This document shows positions 44,721 through 55,490 of a stretch of 64,000 nt of DNA, in pieces. The stretch comes from Tilletiaria anomala UBC 951. Taxonomy: Eukaryota > Basidiomycota > Exobasidiomycetes > Georgefischeriales > Tilletiariaceae. The DNA lies in assembly GCF_000711695.1 (NCBI RefSeq), contig NW_013547007.1, forward strand, positions 62,001 through 126,000, in the 5' to 3' direction. Both the position numbers and the translations under genes were made by a program. The number at the start of each line of letters is the position of its first letter. Within the stretch, counting starts at the first letter, position 1. The notes beneath the pieces were generated by a model. That model was not told the DNA's origin and made no database searches. It was given only the letters and a program-made list of their open reading frames with translations.

Positions 44721-46616
44721 ATGGCGTATAGCGGCCCAGACACGGGCAACATCACTATCAATGGTCTCTCGCCGGCATCGTGGGCACTAGAGATCTTTTT
44801 ACCGCCACTGGTCCCGTCCATCTTGGGGCAAGCAGTCGCCATCTTTGTCTGTTATTGGGAGGTGAGTAGTGCTAAGTGCGCTGACGATGGTCAAACAGGA
44901 TCGCTGACCAGTCTCTCGATTGGATGAACCTGCCTGCTTCCTCGCAGTTTGTTGTGCTCTTTCCCAGCGAAGTTCAAATGTGAGTGCTCTCCAATGCCAT
45001 CGAGCGTGCCATCTAGGTAGAGAGTGCTGATGAAGAACCTGCGTTTGATTGGCGACGCTCGCACTGCAGATGGCGAAGACTCATGCGGCGGCCCTTCCAC
45101 TGGCAATTTGCACCCTCGATGACGCTCTTCATGCGCTACACACTCCTCTGCTACGCTTCCGCCGCCGCGTTCACGCAGTACTCGACTACCATGACGGACA
45201 GCGCATGTACGGGCGCGAGCACCGTGTTTGTCATCAGTGTCATCTGCTTGAACACGAGCAGCGTCATCTGCATGGCTTGGCGGAGCCATGCAGTCGCCAT
45301 GGGCGTGATTGAGCGACCAAAGATCCGGTGGGCGGTCCGCGCATGTGTGGGGTTCATGCTGGTGAGTGAGAATGCACGCCCAGCTGCGCATCGCCAGACG
45401 CAAGCACATGCTGGAGCGATGCTGACGCTGCGCAGCTGCTGTTTCTGTTGCTACTGCTAATGCCATTGGCCTCCGGTTGTAGACCGCAGCAATTGTGCTG
45501 GTGTGGTACGCCTTCATCAACGCGCAATTCCACGGCTCCTGGACACCACGAGCAGAGAATGGCGTCTGTGTTAGCGAGTTTGCATACAAGATCAACAAGA
45601 CGGATGTCGCTTCCAGTCCAATTTTCTGGTACTACGTCGTGTCCATCCTCTTCGACGCGACATGCATGCTCACCATCTGCCTCTCGCTCAAGAAACTGGC
45701 GCGAAGATCATCCGGGTTCTCGAAATTGATTAAGCAGTGCGTGGGCCTCTCGGCTGCAAGGGAACTGGAAAATTGACGTGCTAACCATTGTTATTTGGGC
45801 ATCTCCTGCATCAGGCTAGTCTACCATAGCTTGGGATACTTCATCATTATTTTCCTTCTCTTCCTGCTGGGGATCATTTGGCTGCGAGTGCAGAATGCGT
45901 ACTGGGCGGCCAACTTTATCCAGATGGTCCAAGCTTCGATCGTCATTCGCATCCTCATCTCGGAGCAGAAGAAGGCACAGCGACCGCACGATACGAGTTT
46001 TCTCGAGGACGGCTACGCGTCTGGCTATGGCGCGGACACACGCACCTGTCCGGGCCTGGGAGCAGAAACGTACGATGAGGGATATGCGTCCGACTCGCGC
46101 TTTGGCCCCCATCAAGGGCGCTCGGCCATCAGCCGGCGGCCCGTCCTGTCGGGCCGAAGCAGCGGGCGGGATGAGGAGGAAGGGTACGAGATGAAAGAAA
46201 GTGTCAAGGATGAAAATTTACCCTCGGTTCAGCATCACGATCTTCCGCCCACACGGCCAAAGGAAGTAGATCTAGCGCCACATCGCCAGCATTCGGAAAC
46301 CGAGGAGCAGCAGGATCCGGCTCATGTAGAAGGCCGGAGCGGGAGTGAGCGTGGTGGCGGCGGCGGTGATAGTGGCATGCACGTACGCGCGCCTTTGCGA
46401 CAGCAGGACAGCGATTATGGAGGCTCGACAGCCATCTCGTCTGATGATGGCGTCGCCGCGGGCGCCAGGGGGTTTGCAGCATCGGCAGATAACCGGGGCC
46501 ACAGGGCGGACCATCCCCGGACGGCCCCCTCGAAGGTCAACACCACAACAAGCAATGATGGCGATGGCAACAAGCACGGCACGCAGTTCATCGCAGTCGA
46601 GGTACTGCAGCGGTGA
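44721..46616 (+). CDS. putative seven-transmembrane protein, unknown function
   Basis: Five exons, 44721-44861, 44948-44979 (32 nt), 45070-45361, 45483-45736 and 45815-46616, giving 506 aa. An N-terminal NIT sequon precedes the first hydrophobic segment (LPPLVPSILGQAVAIFVCY). Further spans follow in MTLFMRYTLLCYASAAAF, FVISVICLNTSSVICMAW, AVRACVGFMLTAAIVLVWY, IFWYYVVSILFDATCMLT and SLGYFIIIFLLFLLGIIWL, with a last partial one, so about seven in total. The plan is that of basidiomycete orphan 7TM membrane proteins, receptor-like in shape but without a recognised ligand or G-protein motif. The C-terminal 220 residues are hydrophilic, Asp/Glu/Arg/Ser-rich, likely cytosolic. Intron phases are all consistent. 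Confidence 0.72.
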
Positions 46617-47656
46617 TCGGCAGCAGGCAAATGAATTGCGCGCCGTCTATCTCGCCCCGCCCTGCCTGCTCCCTCTTCTGTATGAGACTCTCTTAGCACG
46701 GCAGAGCCATCGCACCTCCTCAGCAGCTTCAAGTCCCGCACGTCAGGGAGATCATATCGACTCAGATCATCTCTCTGTCCACTTTCGCTCTGTATCAACA
46801 CGACAGTCCGCTCGTTCCCTGCATTTTCGCCGCACTATTCACCAAATGTTGCGTTGCTCTTGCGTCCGACGCCGTCATGGGATCGCCCTTGTACGCGACC
46901 TTGCTTCCCTCCCCTGTGGCGCTGGACGGTTCTCCAGTTCAGCTTGGCCTGAGCATAAGGCCGATTCCCTTGTATTCCCCTTTATATATTTTTATCCGAA
47001 GGTGTTATTTTCTTTCGCATTGTAAAGCCTTCCTTGGGATGCAGCAGAACTGGAACCAGCAGTGTATTATACCAACAATGTCAGTGGGAACGCGGCCAAG
47101 CTAGGAACGTGGTTTAAATCAACTCGACGGGCTTTTCTGTCGTCGCTTTCCCGTAACAGCGACTTGCCTCTGTCGTCGCGCCAGGAAGTCTTGACCCATT
47201 GATAGATGGAGGATTATACATGCCATCATGTCAAATCACTGATTCTGCAATGCTCACGTTTCATACAGCGACAGATCGACCAGAGTGGAGATCCGTGAAC
47301 GCGCCACACCAGGCATTACGCCAGTCTCATCTCCCGTCTGTCGCTTCCGCCACAATTCATTTAGGTTGGCAGGCAGCTCCCTCCTATAACACAACGCCGC
47401 TGTTTGCTGTCGCCTTCATCATCCTGAAGCGATCAGGGTCATTACGTTACAAAAGCTAGCAAAGGACATCGCACGACCAAGCAAGTAGCTGTAGAGCATT
47501 GGGCCTGAAAAATCTCCTTGCCTTGGAGCTGTAGCTAGCAGCGCCTGCCGAGCACATCCGGCCCGATCCATTTTTCGAGCAGAATCGCAGGTCACGCGGG
47601 CTACACCTTACCTTCCCATTGCTGGGGGCAGGCAAACCTCACGACAGTCTGTCACA
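46617..47656. other. intergenic, no supported gene
   Basis: About 1 kb between two plus-strand genes, with scattered frames under 90 codons and a pyrimidine-rich stretch before the next start codon. Confidence 0.5.
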
Positions 47657-49398
47657 ATGTCATCCGCCGATGCATATGCGCAGAAAGCTCAAGGCCTGCG
47701 AAGAGGCAGCGGCAGCGGACAAAGCCAGAGTGCAACCTACTATGCGAACAACATCAGCGGCAGCAGCAACAACATAAACACACGTGGCAGTCAATATGGG
47801 AGCCAGAGGGGCAGCATACTGATGCCTAGCACATCGGCTCCGCGATTGGCGAACAATGCGAATGCGTGGGGACCAGATGCGGAGGAGAGCGAAGACGAAG
47901 GTGCGTTGGCGCAGCTCCATCACTTGTTTTTTATGCCCTTGGACTGGTGCTGAATGGCTTGCACGCTCATTTGAAGAGGAAGACTGGAACATCTACGATG
48001 ACTTTAATAACGTGCGGCCACTCTCCAGTGCCCCAGAGGCAGCAGGTTTGAGCAGCACCGACTATCAACGTCGAGCCTCGCAAGAGCTCGTCCGAACTTT
48101 AGGCTCGACCGGTCGAGCATACTCATCATCAACGATAGGCTCACCATTCCACGAGGATGAGAAGCGCACTTCGCTGCTTCCCTCTTCCGCCTTCGGATTC
48201 GACGTGCAGAACGGAGATCCGCGTTTCTCTCATCCGAAGCGCGCCTCGCAACTGGCATCGGGCGAAGACAAGGGGATAATGACACCCAGCAACGAAGAGC
48301 GTAACCCGTTCACGCAAACCACCTTGCACTCCGGCATCGAGCTGGTCACGGTCCCAGCTCTGGGGCAGGAGTTCACAGAAGAGGAGAGGCGAAAGATGAC
48401 ACGACCATATAAGCGGAAATCGAAACGCGGTGCAAAGAAGGCAAAGTTCATGATATGGGCTCGGGGGGAGAAGAAGGTTCTCGGCTTTCTGGATCCGCGC
48501 ATGCTTGTTTTCATCGCTTTCTTCTTCTGCATCATGTGAGATTGCGAGATTGGTGATTGTGCAGAAGAAACTGTGCTGACTCGCACAATTTGCCGTTTTC
48601 TTTGCCATGCAGCCTTGGCCTCGCGCTTTTCTTTGTGATTCCTCGGGTACCCAGTACGTCGCTGGACATACGCACGGGTGTGGCCGAATCGCCGGAGAAG
48701 CTGACTTTCCGCTTGCTGTTTGATCCATTTTGAACAGCCTTCCAATTCCTCACCGACAAGCCGTTCGACGCTGTCCCTGACGGCTCCGGCATGTCCATCG
48801 GCTATTCTCCTGCCGCGAATTTCTCGATGGACATGAAGGCCAATCTGCGCGCGGACAATACGGCAGGCTGGATTCCATTGACACTGACGGACATCAAGGT
48901 CACCGTGAACAATGTCAACACCTACATCAAGGTTGGTGAGGGGACCATTGACAAGTACGTCTTCCCCGGCCGCAAGAAGACGACGTTTCAGCTCCCAGTT
49001 AGTTTCTCGTACCGCTCTCTCAACCAATCCGGCGACGCGACTTGGCAGTCGTTCCACCGTGCCTGCGGCCCGATTTGTGAGTCACAAGAGCTGATAATGG
49101 CGGTATAGTACCCGGATGTCGGTAGCTGAACCGCTCAACATTTCCGTTTTGTTTCACTGTCACACAGATCCAAACAGTCCGAGACCTTGTGGGTACAGCA
49201 GATGGTAACGAATCTGCAATCGGGTTTGATGATTGATATCCTTCGTTTTCGTTTCAATCTTTCGTATGTCCTTTTTATCGAAAAGATCTGAACCTAGAGC
49301 TGACGCTCGACTTCAACGTCCAAGGTCTCATCGGTCGCAAGGGAGCCAGCACGCAGCTTCCAAATATAGTATGCCCTTTCGAGTTGCAGCCAACGTGA
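47657..49398 (+). CDS. single-pass membrane protein with LEA-2-like lumenal domain
   Basis: Six exons, 47657-47900, 47977-48535, 48613-48653 (41 nt), 48738-49076, 49168-49188 (21 nt) and 49286-49398, giving 438 aa. A Ser/Gly/Asn-rich cytosolic N-terminus of about 245 residues, ending in a basic cluster (RPYKRKSKRGAKKAKF), precedes one membrane span built across the second intron (MLVFIAFFFCIILGLALFFV). The C-terminal 155 residues form a beta-rich domain with MDMKANLRADNTAGWIPLTL, TDIKVTVNN and LNLELTLDFNVQGLIG, resembling LEA-2/Tag1-type vacuolar or ER membrane proteins of fungi. It is therefore a type II protein of the secretory or vacuolar system. The stop TGA at 49396-49398 lies inside a good donor (GTGAGT); splicing there to 49492 would replace the end with only one extra residue. 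Function is unknown. Confidence 0.7.
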
Positions 49399-51305
49399 GT
49401 GACTGGTAGGAAGCGCGGCGGGCGCCTCTTGGTAACGTTCGCGCATCCCCATGTGAGAGAAGTCATTGATGCATCTGCTCCCTGTGTTCAGACAATGAGT
49501 ATGCGCAAGATGGGCATCGTCTCCACCTGCTTACTTTCCTATGACATTGCGATAGCAATGACGCGCACCCAATATTTTGAATACTCGAGACGACACTCAC
49601 ATCGCTTCCACTTGTGATTGGCCGGGTTGGACCCATTCACGCATTCAGCACACGCACGCCCTTGCACCGTCCGCACATACAGTGCTTCCCCTTCGTTCGC
49701 TCACTGACTCTGCATAGACGGACACTTGATCTTGGACTTTTGTCACGGGTTGTACTTTTGCACCTCTGCACTCATTTTGCTCGTCTCTGCAAGGAAATGC
49801 CGGTGGTGCATTGTGCTCGAAAAACGGAGCAGGCCCGGTGTATGTATTGCAGACAGCTGTTTCAAACCGATGTTTGTCGCCCTGACGCCATCCGCAAAAA
49901 GTCGATCCATAGGCGTGGACAGGCAGGCACAATGAAAAGAACAGCAGATCCTTGATGGCTTGATCAGCAATCCGTCTTTGCCAGGAAACATGATTAGGGA
50001 TTATGGAGATGCAATGATTAACCACTCCGCAGGCATCATGGGCAGCCGGCAACCTGGCAGTCAAAAGAGGTCAAAAGTTGCCAATGCCGAACGACTCATA
50101 CACCCCAAACGGCAAAACAGCCACTGATGGTTGTGAGATCCTGCGAAAAGTGTACCACTGGTGTTCTGTGGGAGAAGTCTGTGATGGAGTCGTTGTGTAT
50201 CCCTCGTCTCAAGAATCGCAACCCTGCAATGCTCAGCAGGTCATGGTTTACCGTTTAACGTGGTTGCATTTTCATGTTATGGGGATTGAGAGAGCGACAA
50301 TTGACAGGCATTCCATTTTACCTTCAAGTGCTAATAACAATACTGGTGCATTGTGCTGGAACCTACTGAACTTGATCAATCGAATTAAGCGGCTCTTCTT
50401 CGAAAGGCTCGGCACTGCGGTCGCGGTTCCCTATGCTGCGCTCTCTCATCTGCACGGCGTTCATCGTATCTTCCTTCTTTCGATTCCCTTTGAAGGCATT
50501 TCTTAGCAGCTCTGATCGTCTGATCCAGAGTCCTCTCCCTCAGCCCAGGGTACACGATCGCAGCCAACACAGAAAACATGCCATGTACTGGCACGCACCG
50601 TTGCATCTGGCGCATAAGAGACGCTCACGTGTTTCTTGTTCAGACTTGCATAGGAAGAAAGAGAAAGAGGATGCTCATGTCGGCTCAATGAGGCAAATAG
50701 GATAACACCGGAGTGACCGCGGCATTGCCGCGACTGCCGCCGCCCATCCTCGCGCTCAGGAATTCAATAACCTAGTGATTGGCTCATCTGGCTCTTGCTC
50801 ACTTCATCGATTCGTCGATGTGCAGATGCGGCTCCCCTTCTCGTTTTCCTGAGCCGACGGATGAAGGGTCACCCTGGCTCGCACCTTGTCGGATCTACAT
50901 ACAGACATGCACCGGCGCATCGCGACTGATGACTGACTTCGCTCACTTTTCCACAGCTCCAGTTCCACTGTTCACGCTGATGGCGACGAACAATCTGCGC
51001 ATCTTTGTTTGTGCGTCAATTGTCCGACAACTGCTGATCGAGCGTATTTCTTCCCTACAATAGCAGCGTCTGTAAAAAAATGCAACTTTGCAAGTTGCAG
51101 GTCTTATCCTGTTCTACGGAGCGATGGTTGTCAAGGAGACTCAAATGATGCACATAAACCGCTTTAACCGATTACTTTGCACCAATACATGATCACGATT
51201 GACCATACTCGCTTGTACCCTTTCTGGAATTTTGGGCATTCCAGGTTGCAAGTTTTTTGCGAAGAAGGGCCAGACTGGAAGCAAGAGAACAGTCGCGAAA
51301 ACGTC
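49399..51305. other. 1.9 kb without a supported gene
   Basis: Overlapping frames of 60-142 codons on both strands show no domain. The right end is the presumed promoter of the next gene. Confidence 0.45.
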
Positions 51306-52985
51306 ATGGTGTGCACTACCACCTGGTGCGGCGCCAACTTCGAGACCCTCGCCGCGGGCCTCGTGGGGCCCCTCATCTTCCTAGGCCTTGTTGCGCTTTG
51401 GTGGAGACTGTACCGAAGCAAAGTTTGGTTGCGCGAATGGAGGGCGCTCGAGAATGCGTACGCGAAGAAGCTGCAGAGCAGGGTAAAGTCTTCAGCATCT
51501 GCTTCTCTCGTTGTGGATGTTGCCAACCTAACGGTGGTACAGCCCCAGCACGAAGGAAGTATGGAGAGGACACGTCTGCCGTTTGCAAGCGGATCGCACG
51601 GTGACTGCGAGAGACATAGCAGCATCAGTACACTAGCTGGTATTGGAACGGCATCGTCAAGCTCAAATGATGGGAGCAGCCCAGGCTGTTCTTCAATTAC
51701 CGTACTGCACCTGGAGCCGGTAGGCATCGCCTTGCTGCAGTCAGATCAGCTCGCTAATCCAAGTCCGCCCACACAGAGCCGGCGGCAGCTACAAATACCA
51801 CACCCCCTGGAACGGCATTCTTATCCACGCTGTTTGCCAGAGCGGGATTTGGTATCGGGTCAGCCGAACAATCCAAGGAGCTCGTTTCCTAAATGTCACT
51901 CCCCGTACGTCTCCACAGTTCATGGTAGCTCAAGACGTCCTGAAAGCGTATTCACAAGTGTTCCCGCCACATGTTCATTTGTCTCTGGCCGACGGGCTAG
52001 CAGTACGCTGCGATCGGCATTTCCAGCAGCCAGGGTATCTCCATCATCAGCAGCTGCGGCCCCAGCGTCGGCTTATGCTCCACAACGCCCTGCGCCTGCG
52101 CCCATCTTGTCACGACACTCCGCAGCGCCGCTTTTTGGTGTCACGCCTCGAGGAATCAGCTCACTTGACGAGTGTCAGGCCGTGTCATTTTCTCGCGCTC
52201 TGGGTGCAACACAAGCTCCTGTCGCGGTTTCGTCTGTGACGGCAGTGGTCGCGAATGATAGCCTCTGCGCGAGAAGCTTACAGTCCAGTGCCAACACGTC
52301 GAGAAGCGGCAGCGGAAAGCAGCTGTACGAGCCCCATAACCAGAACCAGCATCAGTATTACCACCACTCCCGCACACGGCGCAGGCCTTCATCCATCGGC
52401 ATGACCTACCGCGGCCTGCAGCGCCAGCAGCCGGTTCAGCTTGCTGATGCACTTGCTGCAGCTCGTGATGGTTCTGCTGCTGCTGCTGGCTCTGCGCTGC
52501 CGCCTTCACATTCAAGGCCGTACGACATGGGCGTTCAGGTGGGCAACGGCAGCAGCAGTACCGGGCGCCTTTCGGGTACCACAACCGTGGGGAACGCGAG
52601 CGGATGGCCCGCCTCGGGTCAGCCGCCGTTTCTATCGAGTATCGATAAGAACGCCTTGCATCGGCGCAGCGAGCAAGCAGCGTTAGTGATGAAGTGCCGC
52701 AAAGCTGAAAGCGGCGCGCAGTGGGGCTGGAGGTGGCATGTGCCGTCGAGCAGCTGCGGCGAAGAGGGGGAGGGCAAGGTTGATATGGAGAAGAGCAAGA
52801 AGAAAAAGAAGGTGACGGTGCAGGGACAGATGAGCTCTGCAGGATGGGCGATGCATGGGGTCAGCTGCCAAGAGAACGCCAGCATTGTGTTGACGCATAG
52901 ACGACTGGCTACTACAACGAGCTGTTCGGATGGCTCATCCGCTAGCGCTGCTGGGATGGGCCCTGCCGGACCGTACTGGCGATGA
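51306..52985 (+). CDS. membrane-anchored Ser-rich protein, unknown
   Basis: Single exon, 559 aa from the ATG at 51306; an in-frame ATG at 51189 would add 39 residues. Near the N-terminus, after two cysteines, there is one strong hydrophobic segment (TLAAGLVGPLIFLGLVALWW, about residues 12-31), followed at once by a basic stretch (RLYRSKVWLREWR), so it is a signal anchor with the bulk in the cytosol. The remaining 500 residues are Ser/Ala/Gln/His-rich and disordered. A lysine-rich patch near the end (KSKKKKKV) could contact acidic lipids or act as a nuclear signal. No family is recognised. The plan, a short anchor plus a long disordered cytosolic tail, recalls fungal plasma-membrane sensors and septal or polarity proteins, but this is only a resemblance. 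Confidence 0.6.
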   Translation: MVCTTTWCGANFETLAAGLVGPLIFLGLVALWWRLYRSKVWLREWRALENAYAKKLQSRVKSSASASLVVDVANLTVVQPQHEGSMERTRLPFASGSHGDCERHSSISTLAGIGTASSSSNDGSSPGCSSITVLHLEPVGIALLQSDQLANPSPPTQSRRQLQIPHPLERHSYPRCLPERDLVSGQPNNPRSSFPKCHSPYVSTVHGSSRRPESVFTSVPATCSFVSGRRASSTLRSAFPAARVSPSSAAAAPASAYAPQRPAPAPILSRHSAAPLFGVTPRGISSLDECQAVSFSRALGATQAPVAVSSVTAVVANDSLCARSLQSSANTSRSGSGKQLYEPHNQNQHQYYHHSRTRRRPSSIGMTYRGLQRQQPVQLADALAAARDGSAAAAGSALPPSHSRPYDMGVQVGNGSSSTGRLSGTTTVGNASGWPASGQPPFLSSIDKNALHRRSEQAALVMKCRKAESGAQWGWRWHVPSSSCGEEGEGKVDMEKSKKKKKVTVQGQMSSAGWAMHGVSCQENASIVLTHRRLATTTSCSDGSSASAAGMGPAGPYWR

Positions 52986-53429
52986 CCGGAGAGGATGGGC
53001 GAGGGGATGCTCGCAGTACTCGTACTCTCGTGCATGCAACTTGCAGAATGTAGTTGCAGTGGACACTCGAAATCGCCTGTTTCCTTTTTCCATTTCCATG
53101 CTGCTCATGCTGCGTCCAAACTGATTGTATGCGTTCTCGACATTGTTTCCAATTTCGAGAGCTCCTTTGTGCAAAGGGGGAGAGATGTTATTTCGCGTTG
53201 CACCACACATGTACAAACGCCACGACCACATGCAATTAAAGAATCCGCAATCGTCACTGTGCATATGCCACTTGGCTATCCACTGGGACAGGCCATGCTA
53301 CAGTGAAGCACGACACCTTCTTGCTTGCTTGCAAGCACGCAACCATCCCTGCCTCCTTGACGACTGCCATAGGCGCAGCTGGAAAGCTGCCTGCAACGGC
53401 ACGCCAGACGCAAAGAGGACAGCAACGGC
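52986..53429. other. intergenic, no supported gene
   Basis: 444 bp between two plus-strand genes; no coding signal seen. Confidence 0.5.
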
Positions 53430-55226
53430 ATGATGATCGCACGCTCCTTCTGCTCGCTGCGGGCCGCGGTTCTCGCCTGCCTCTGCCTCTGCTTGCTCAG
53501 TGCGCAGGGGCACGCTCAGTACTTTTGTGAGTTCGCCTTCGAGCTCTGCTTCTCATTCATTCACACTGGTCTCGCAGTACGGTCTGATCTAACACTCTTT
53601 GTCGCCCCTCGGCCTCCCAACGTGCTGCTCGTCTTGGGCCTCGAACAAACAGCCCAAGGCTGGTCGCCTGGACAGCCTCGTCAACCACCGCAGCATGACA
53701 AGCAGCAGGCTGCTGCGGCGTACGGATCCAACTTAGGCTGGTCTCCGAATGGATGGAAGCGCGTACCCAACACATCGGGGGCCAAAGTCGCTCGAAACGA
53801 GTCGGTAATCGACTCTCTTATTCGCGTGCGTTTATTCAAGCCGGAATACTTTTCTTGTACTGCTTGCGATGGAGACTGAACATCCCTGCATGCCGCTTCC
53901 TGTGCACTCGCCTTGTCAAGTCCGGCCTGACGACCTTCCTGCGCTGGTCTGATGACGACGTCGATGTCGCGCGCGCCTACCGTGACGCGCAGAAGAACCC
54001 GACCTTCCACCCCCGCGTTGAGGTCCTCTCCACGCCCGAGACCCCAGACATCGCCGACATCCTCGGCTTTGGCCCGCCCGTCGCCGACGAGGATGAGAGC
54101 GTCTTTACCGAGGTAAAGCACGCGGTCGTCAATGCGTTGCCGGAGCGCATCGGCGGGACCCGCGCCGAGCCATGGGCGATCCTCATCTCGGCCTCACGGC
54201 AGGACAAGGAGTCCCAGAACCAGGATGTCGTCTTCAACCGCACCATACATGCGCTCTTCCCGGACGCTTCGCTCGGGCTGCCGCAGATTGTGCAGCCGCC
54301 TAGCGCGAGCGGTGAGGACGACAAGGGCGACGAGGACGTCGCTGAGGGGTACGAGATCGTCGGCGGCTTCATTGTCCCCATCGAGGATAGCACCAAGGAT
54401 GAGGCACAGCGCGCGGCGCGCAAGGCGAGGAAACAGAAGAAACAGAAGGAAGAGCAGCTCGAGCAGCTCGAGGGCGTCGAAGTCTTGTCCGCGACGCAGG
54501 CCGCTAAGCGTGAGAAGCTCGCCGAGTTCGTCCGCCCCGCGCTCGACTCGTGGCGGTTCGGGTACATCGACTTTTTCAACAACACCGATGACATTGGCTG
54601 GCAGTGGTTCCTCTGGAAGGTTCCTGTCATGGTCATCGCGACGCCGAGCACGTCCCCGGAGCGCCTGTACGATCTGCGCTTCTGGAAGCTAGCCTTCGCC
54701 AAGCCCAGGCCGGACGACATGCTCTCGTTCCTCGGTAACCCGGGGCAGTGGCAGGCTTTGCCCGTCTGGGACAGCAGCTTGGCGCCCGGCGGTAAGCGGC
54801 ACGTCATCCTCCTGCGCATGGCAGCATTCTTCAAAAAGTACATCTACCCCTTCTTTGAAGTCGTGCCTGGCTGGGCGATCACGCTGGTATGTTCCGATGC
54901 GCCTTCTGCGAGACCCTTCCTTTTTCTGACCTTTCGCATGCGTCTCTGCCTCGCAGGTCATCGGCGGCGCAGCTTCCATCGTGCCGAGCCTTTTGCACTC
55001 CGAGGACGACAAGAAGCTCAAGGCCGCGCACGAGGCCAAGAAGCGTGGCAAAGCGGCAGAGGAGGCTGTGAAGCAAAGCATGTCCCGGGCGTCTGCATCC
55101 GCATCATCAACAACCAGCAAGGTAGCCTCTGTTGCAGATGCGGCGGACGACCCAACAGCCAATGCAATCGCTCCGGACACCTCAGCTGCAGGGACGCGGT
55201 CGCGAGTTCGGAAAAGCCGCAATTGA
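53430..55226 (+). CDS. secretory-pathway (probably ER) membrane protein, unknown
   Basis: Four exons, 53430-53526, 53578-53825, 53921-54886 and 54957-55226, giving 526 aa. It starts with a clear signal peptide (RAAVLACLCLCLLSAQGHAQ, cleavage near residue 30). A lumenal region follows with a VAPRPPNVLLVLGLEQ segment, a Gln-rich patch, and a larger domain with DAQKNPTFHPRVEVLSTPET, GGTRAEPWAILISA and FNRTIHALFPD, the last containing an N-glycosylation sequon. A Lys/Glu-rich coiled coil lies at about 290-315. A C-terminal hydrophobic segment (FFEVVPGWAITLVIGGAASI) spans the last intron and is followed by a charged Lys/Ala-rich cytosolic tail. This is a type I membrane protein, most likely of the ER. 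The lumenal domain looks conserved, but I do not recognise a named family. The splice frames all close correctly. Confidence 0.7.
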
Positions 55227-55490
55227 TGGCGTCTACGCCTCACCCCATAGGAATGGAGCGCCTTTGCAGAGGCTGCGCAAAGTCATGCATGTACTTAGAT
55301 GAATTTTTTTTATTTCAGTCCAGAAATAGGGTGATAGCATGGAATTCTGATAATTACAGGGCATCAAGCAGATTTATCGGGTATCGTATCTGTACGTGGC
55401 GGGTTCGTCGATCTTTATGCAGAATGTAAAAAAGTACGGGAGATGTGTGCATGCAGTTGCGCAGGTATGAAGGTGGGAGAAAACGCCGCT

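Noticed and set aside
44256-44927. 223-codon plus-strand frame as an N-terminal extension of the seven-TM protein
   Set aside because: It starts from a non-ATG codon, and the upstream part is Ser/Thr/Pro/His-rich leader-like sequence. The ATG at 44721 immediately precedes the natural membrane-protein start.
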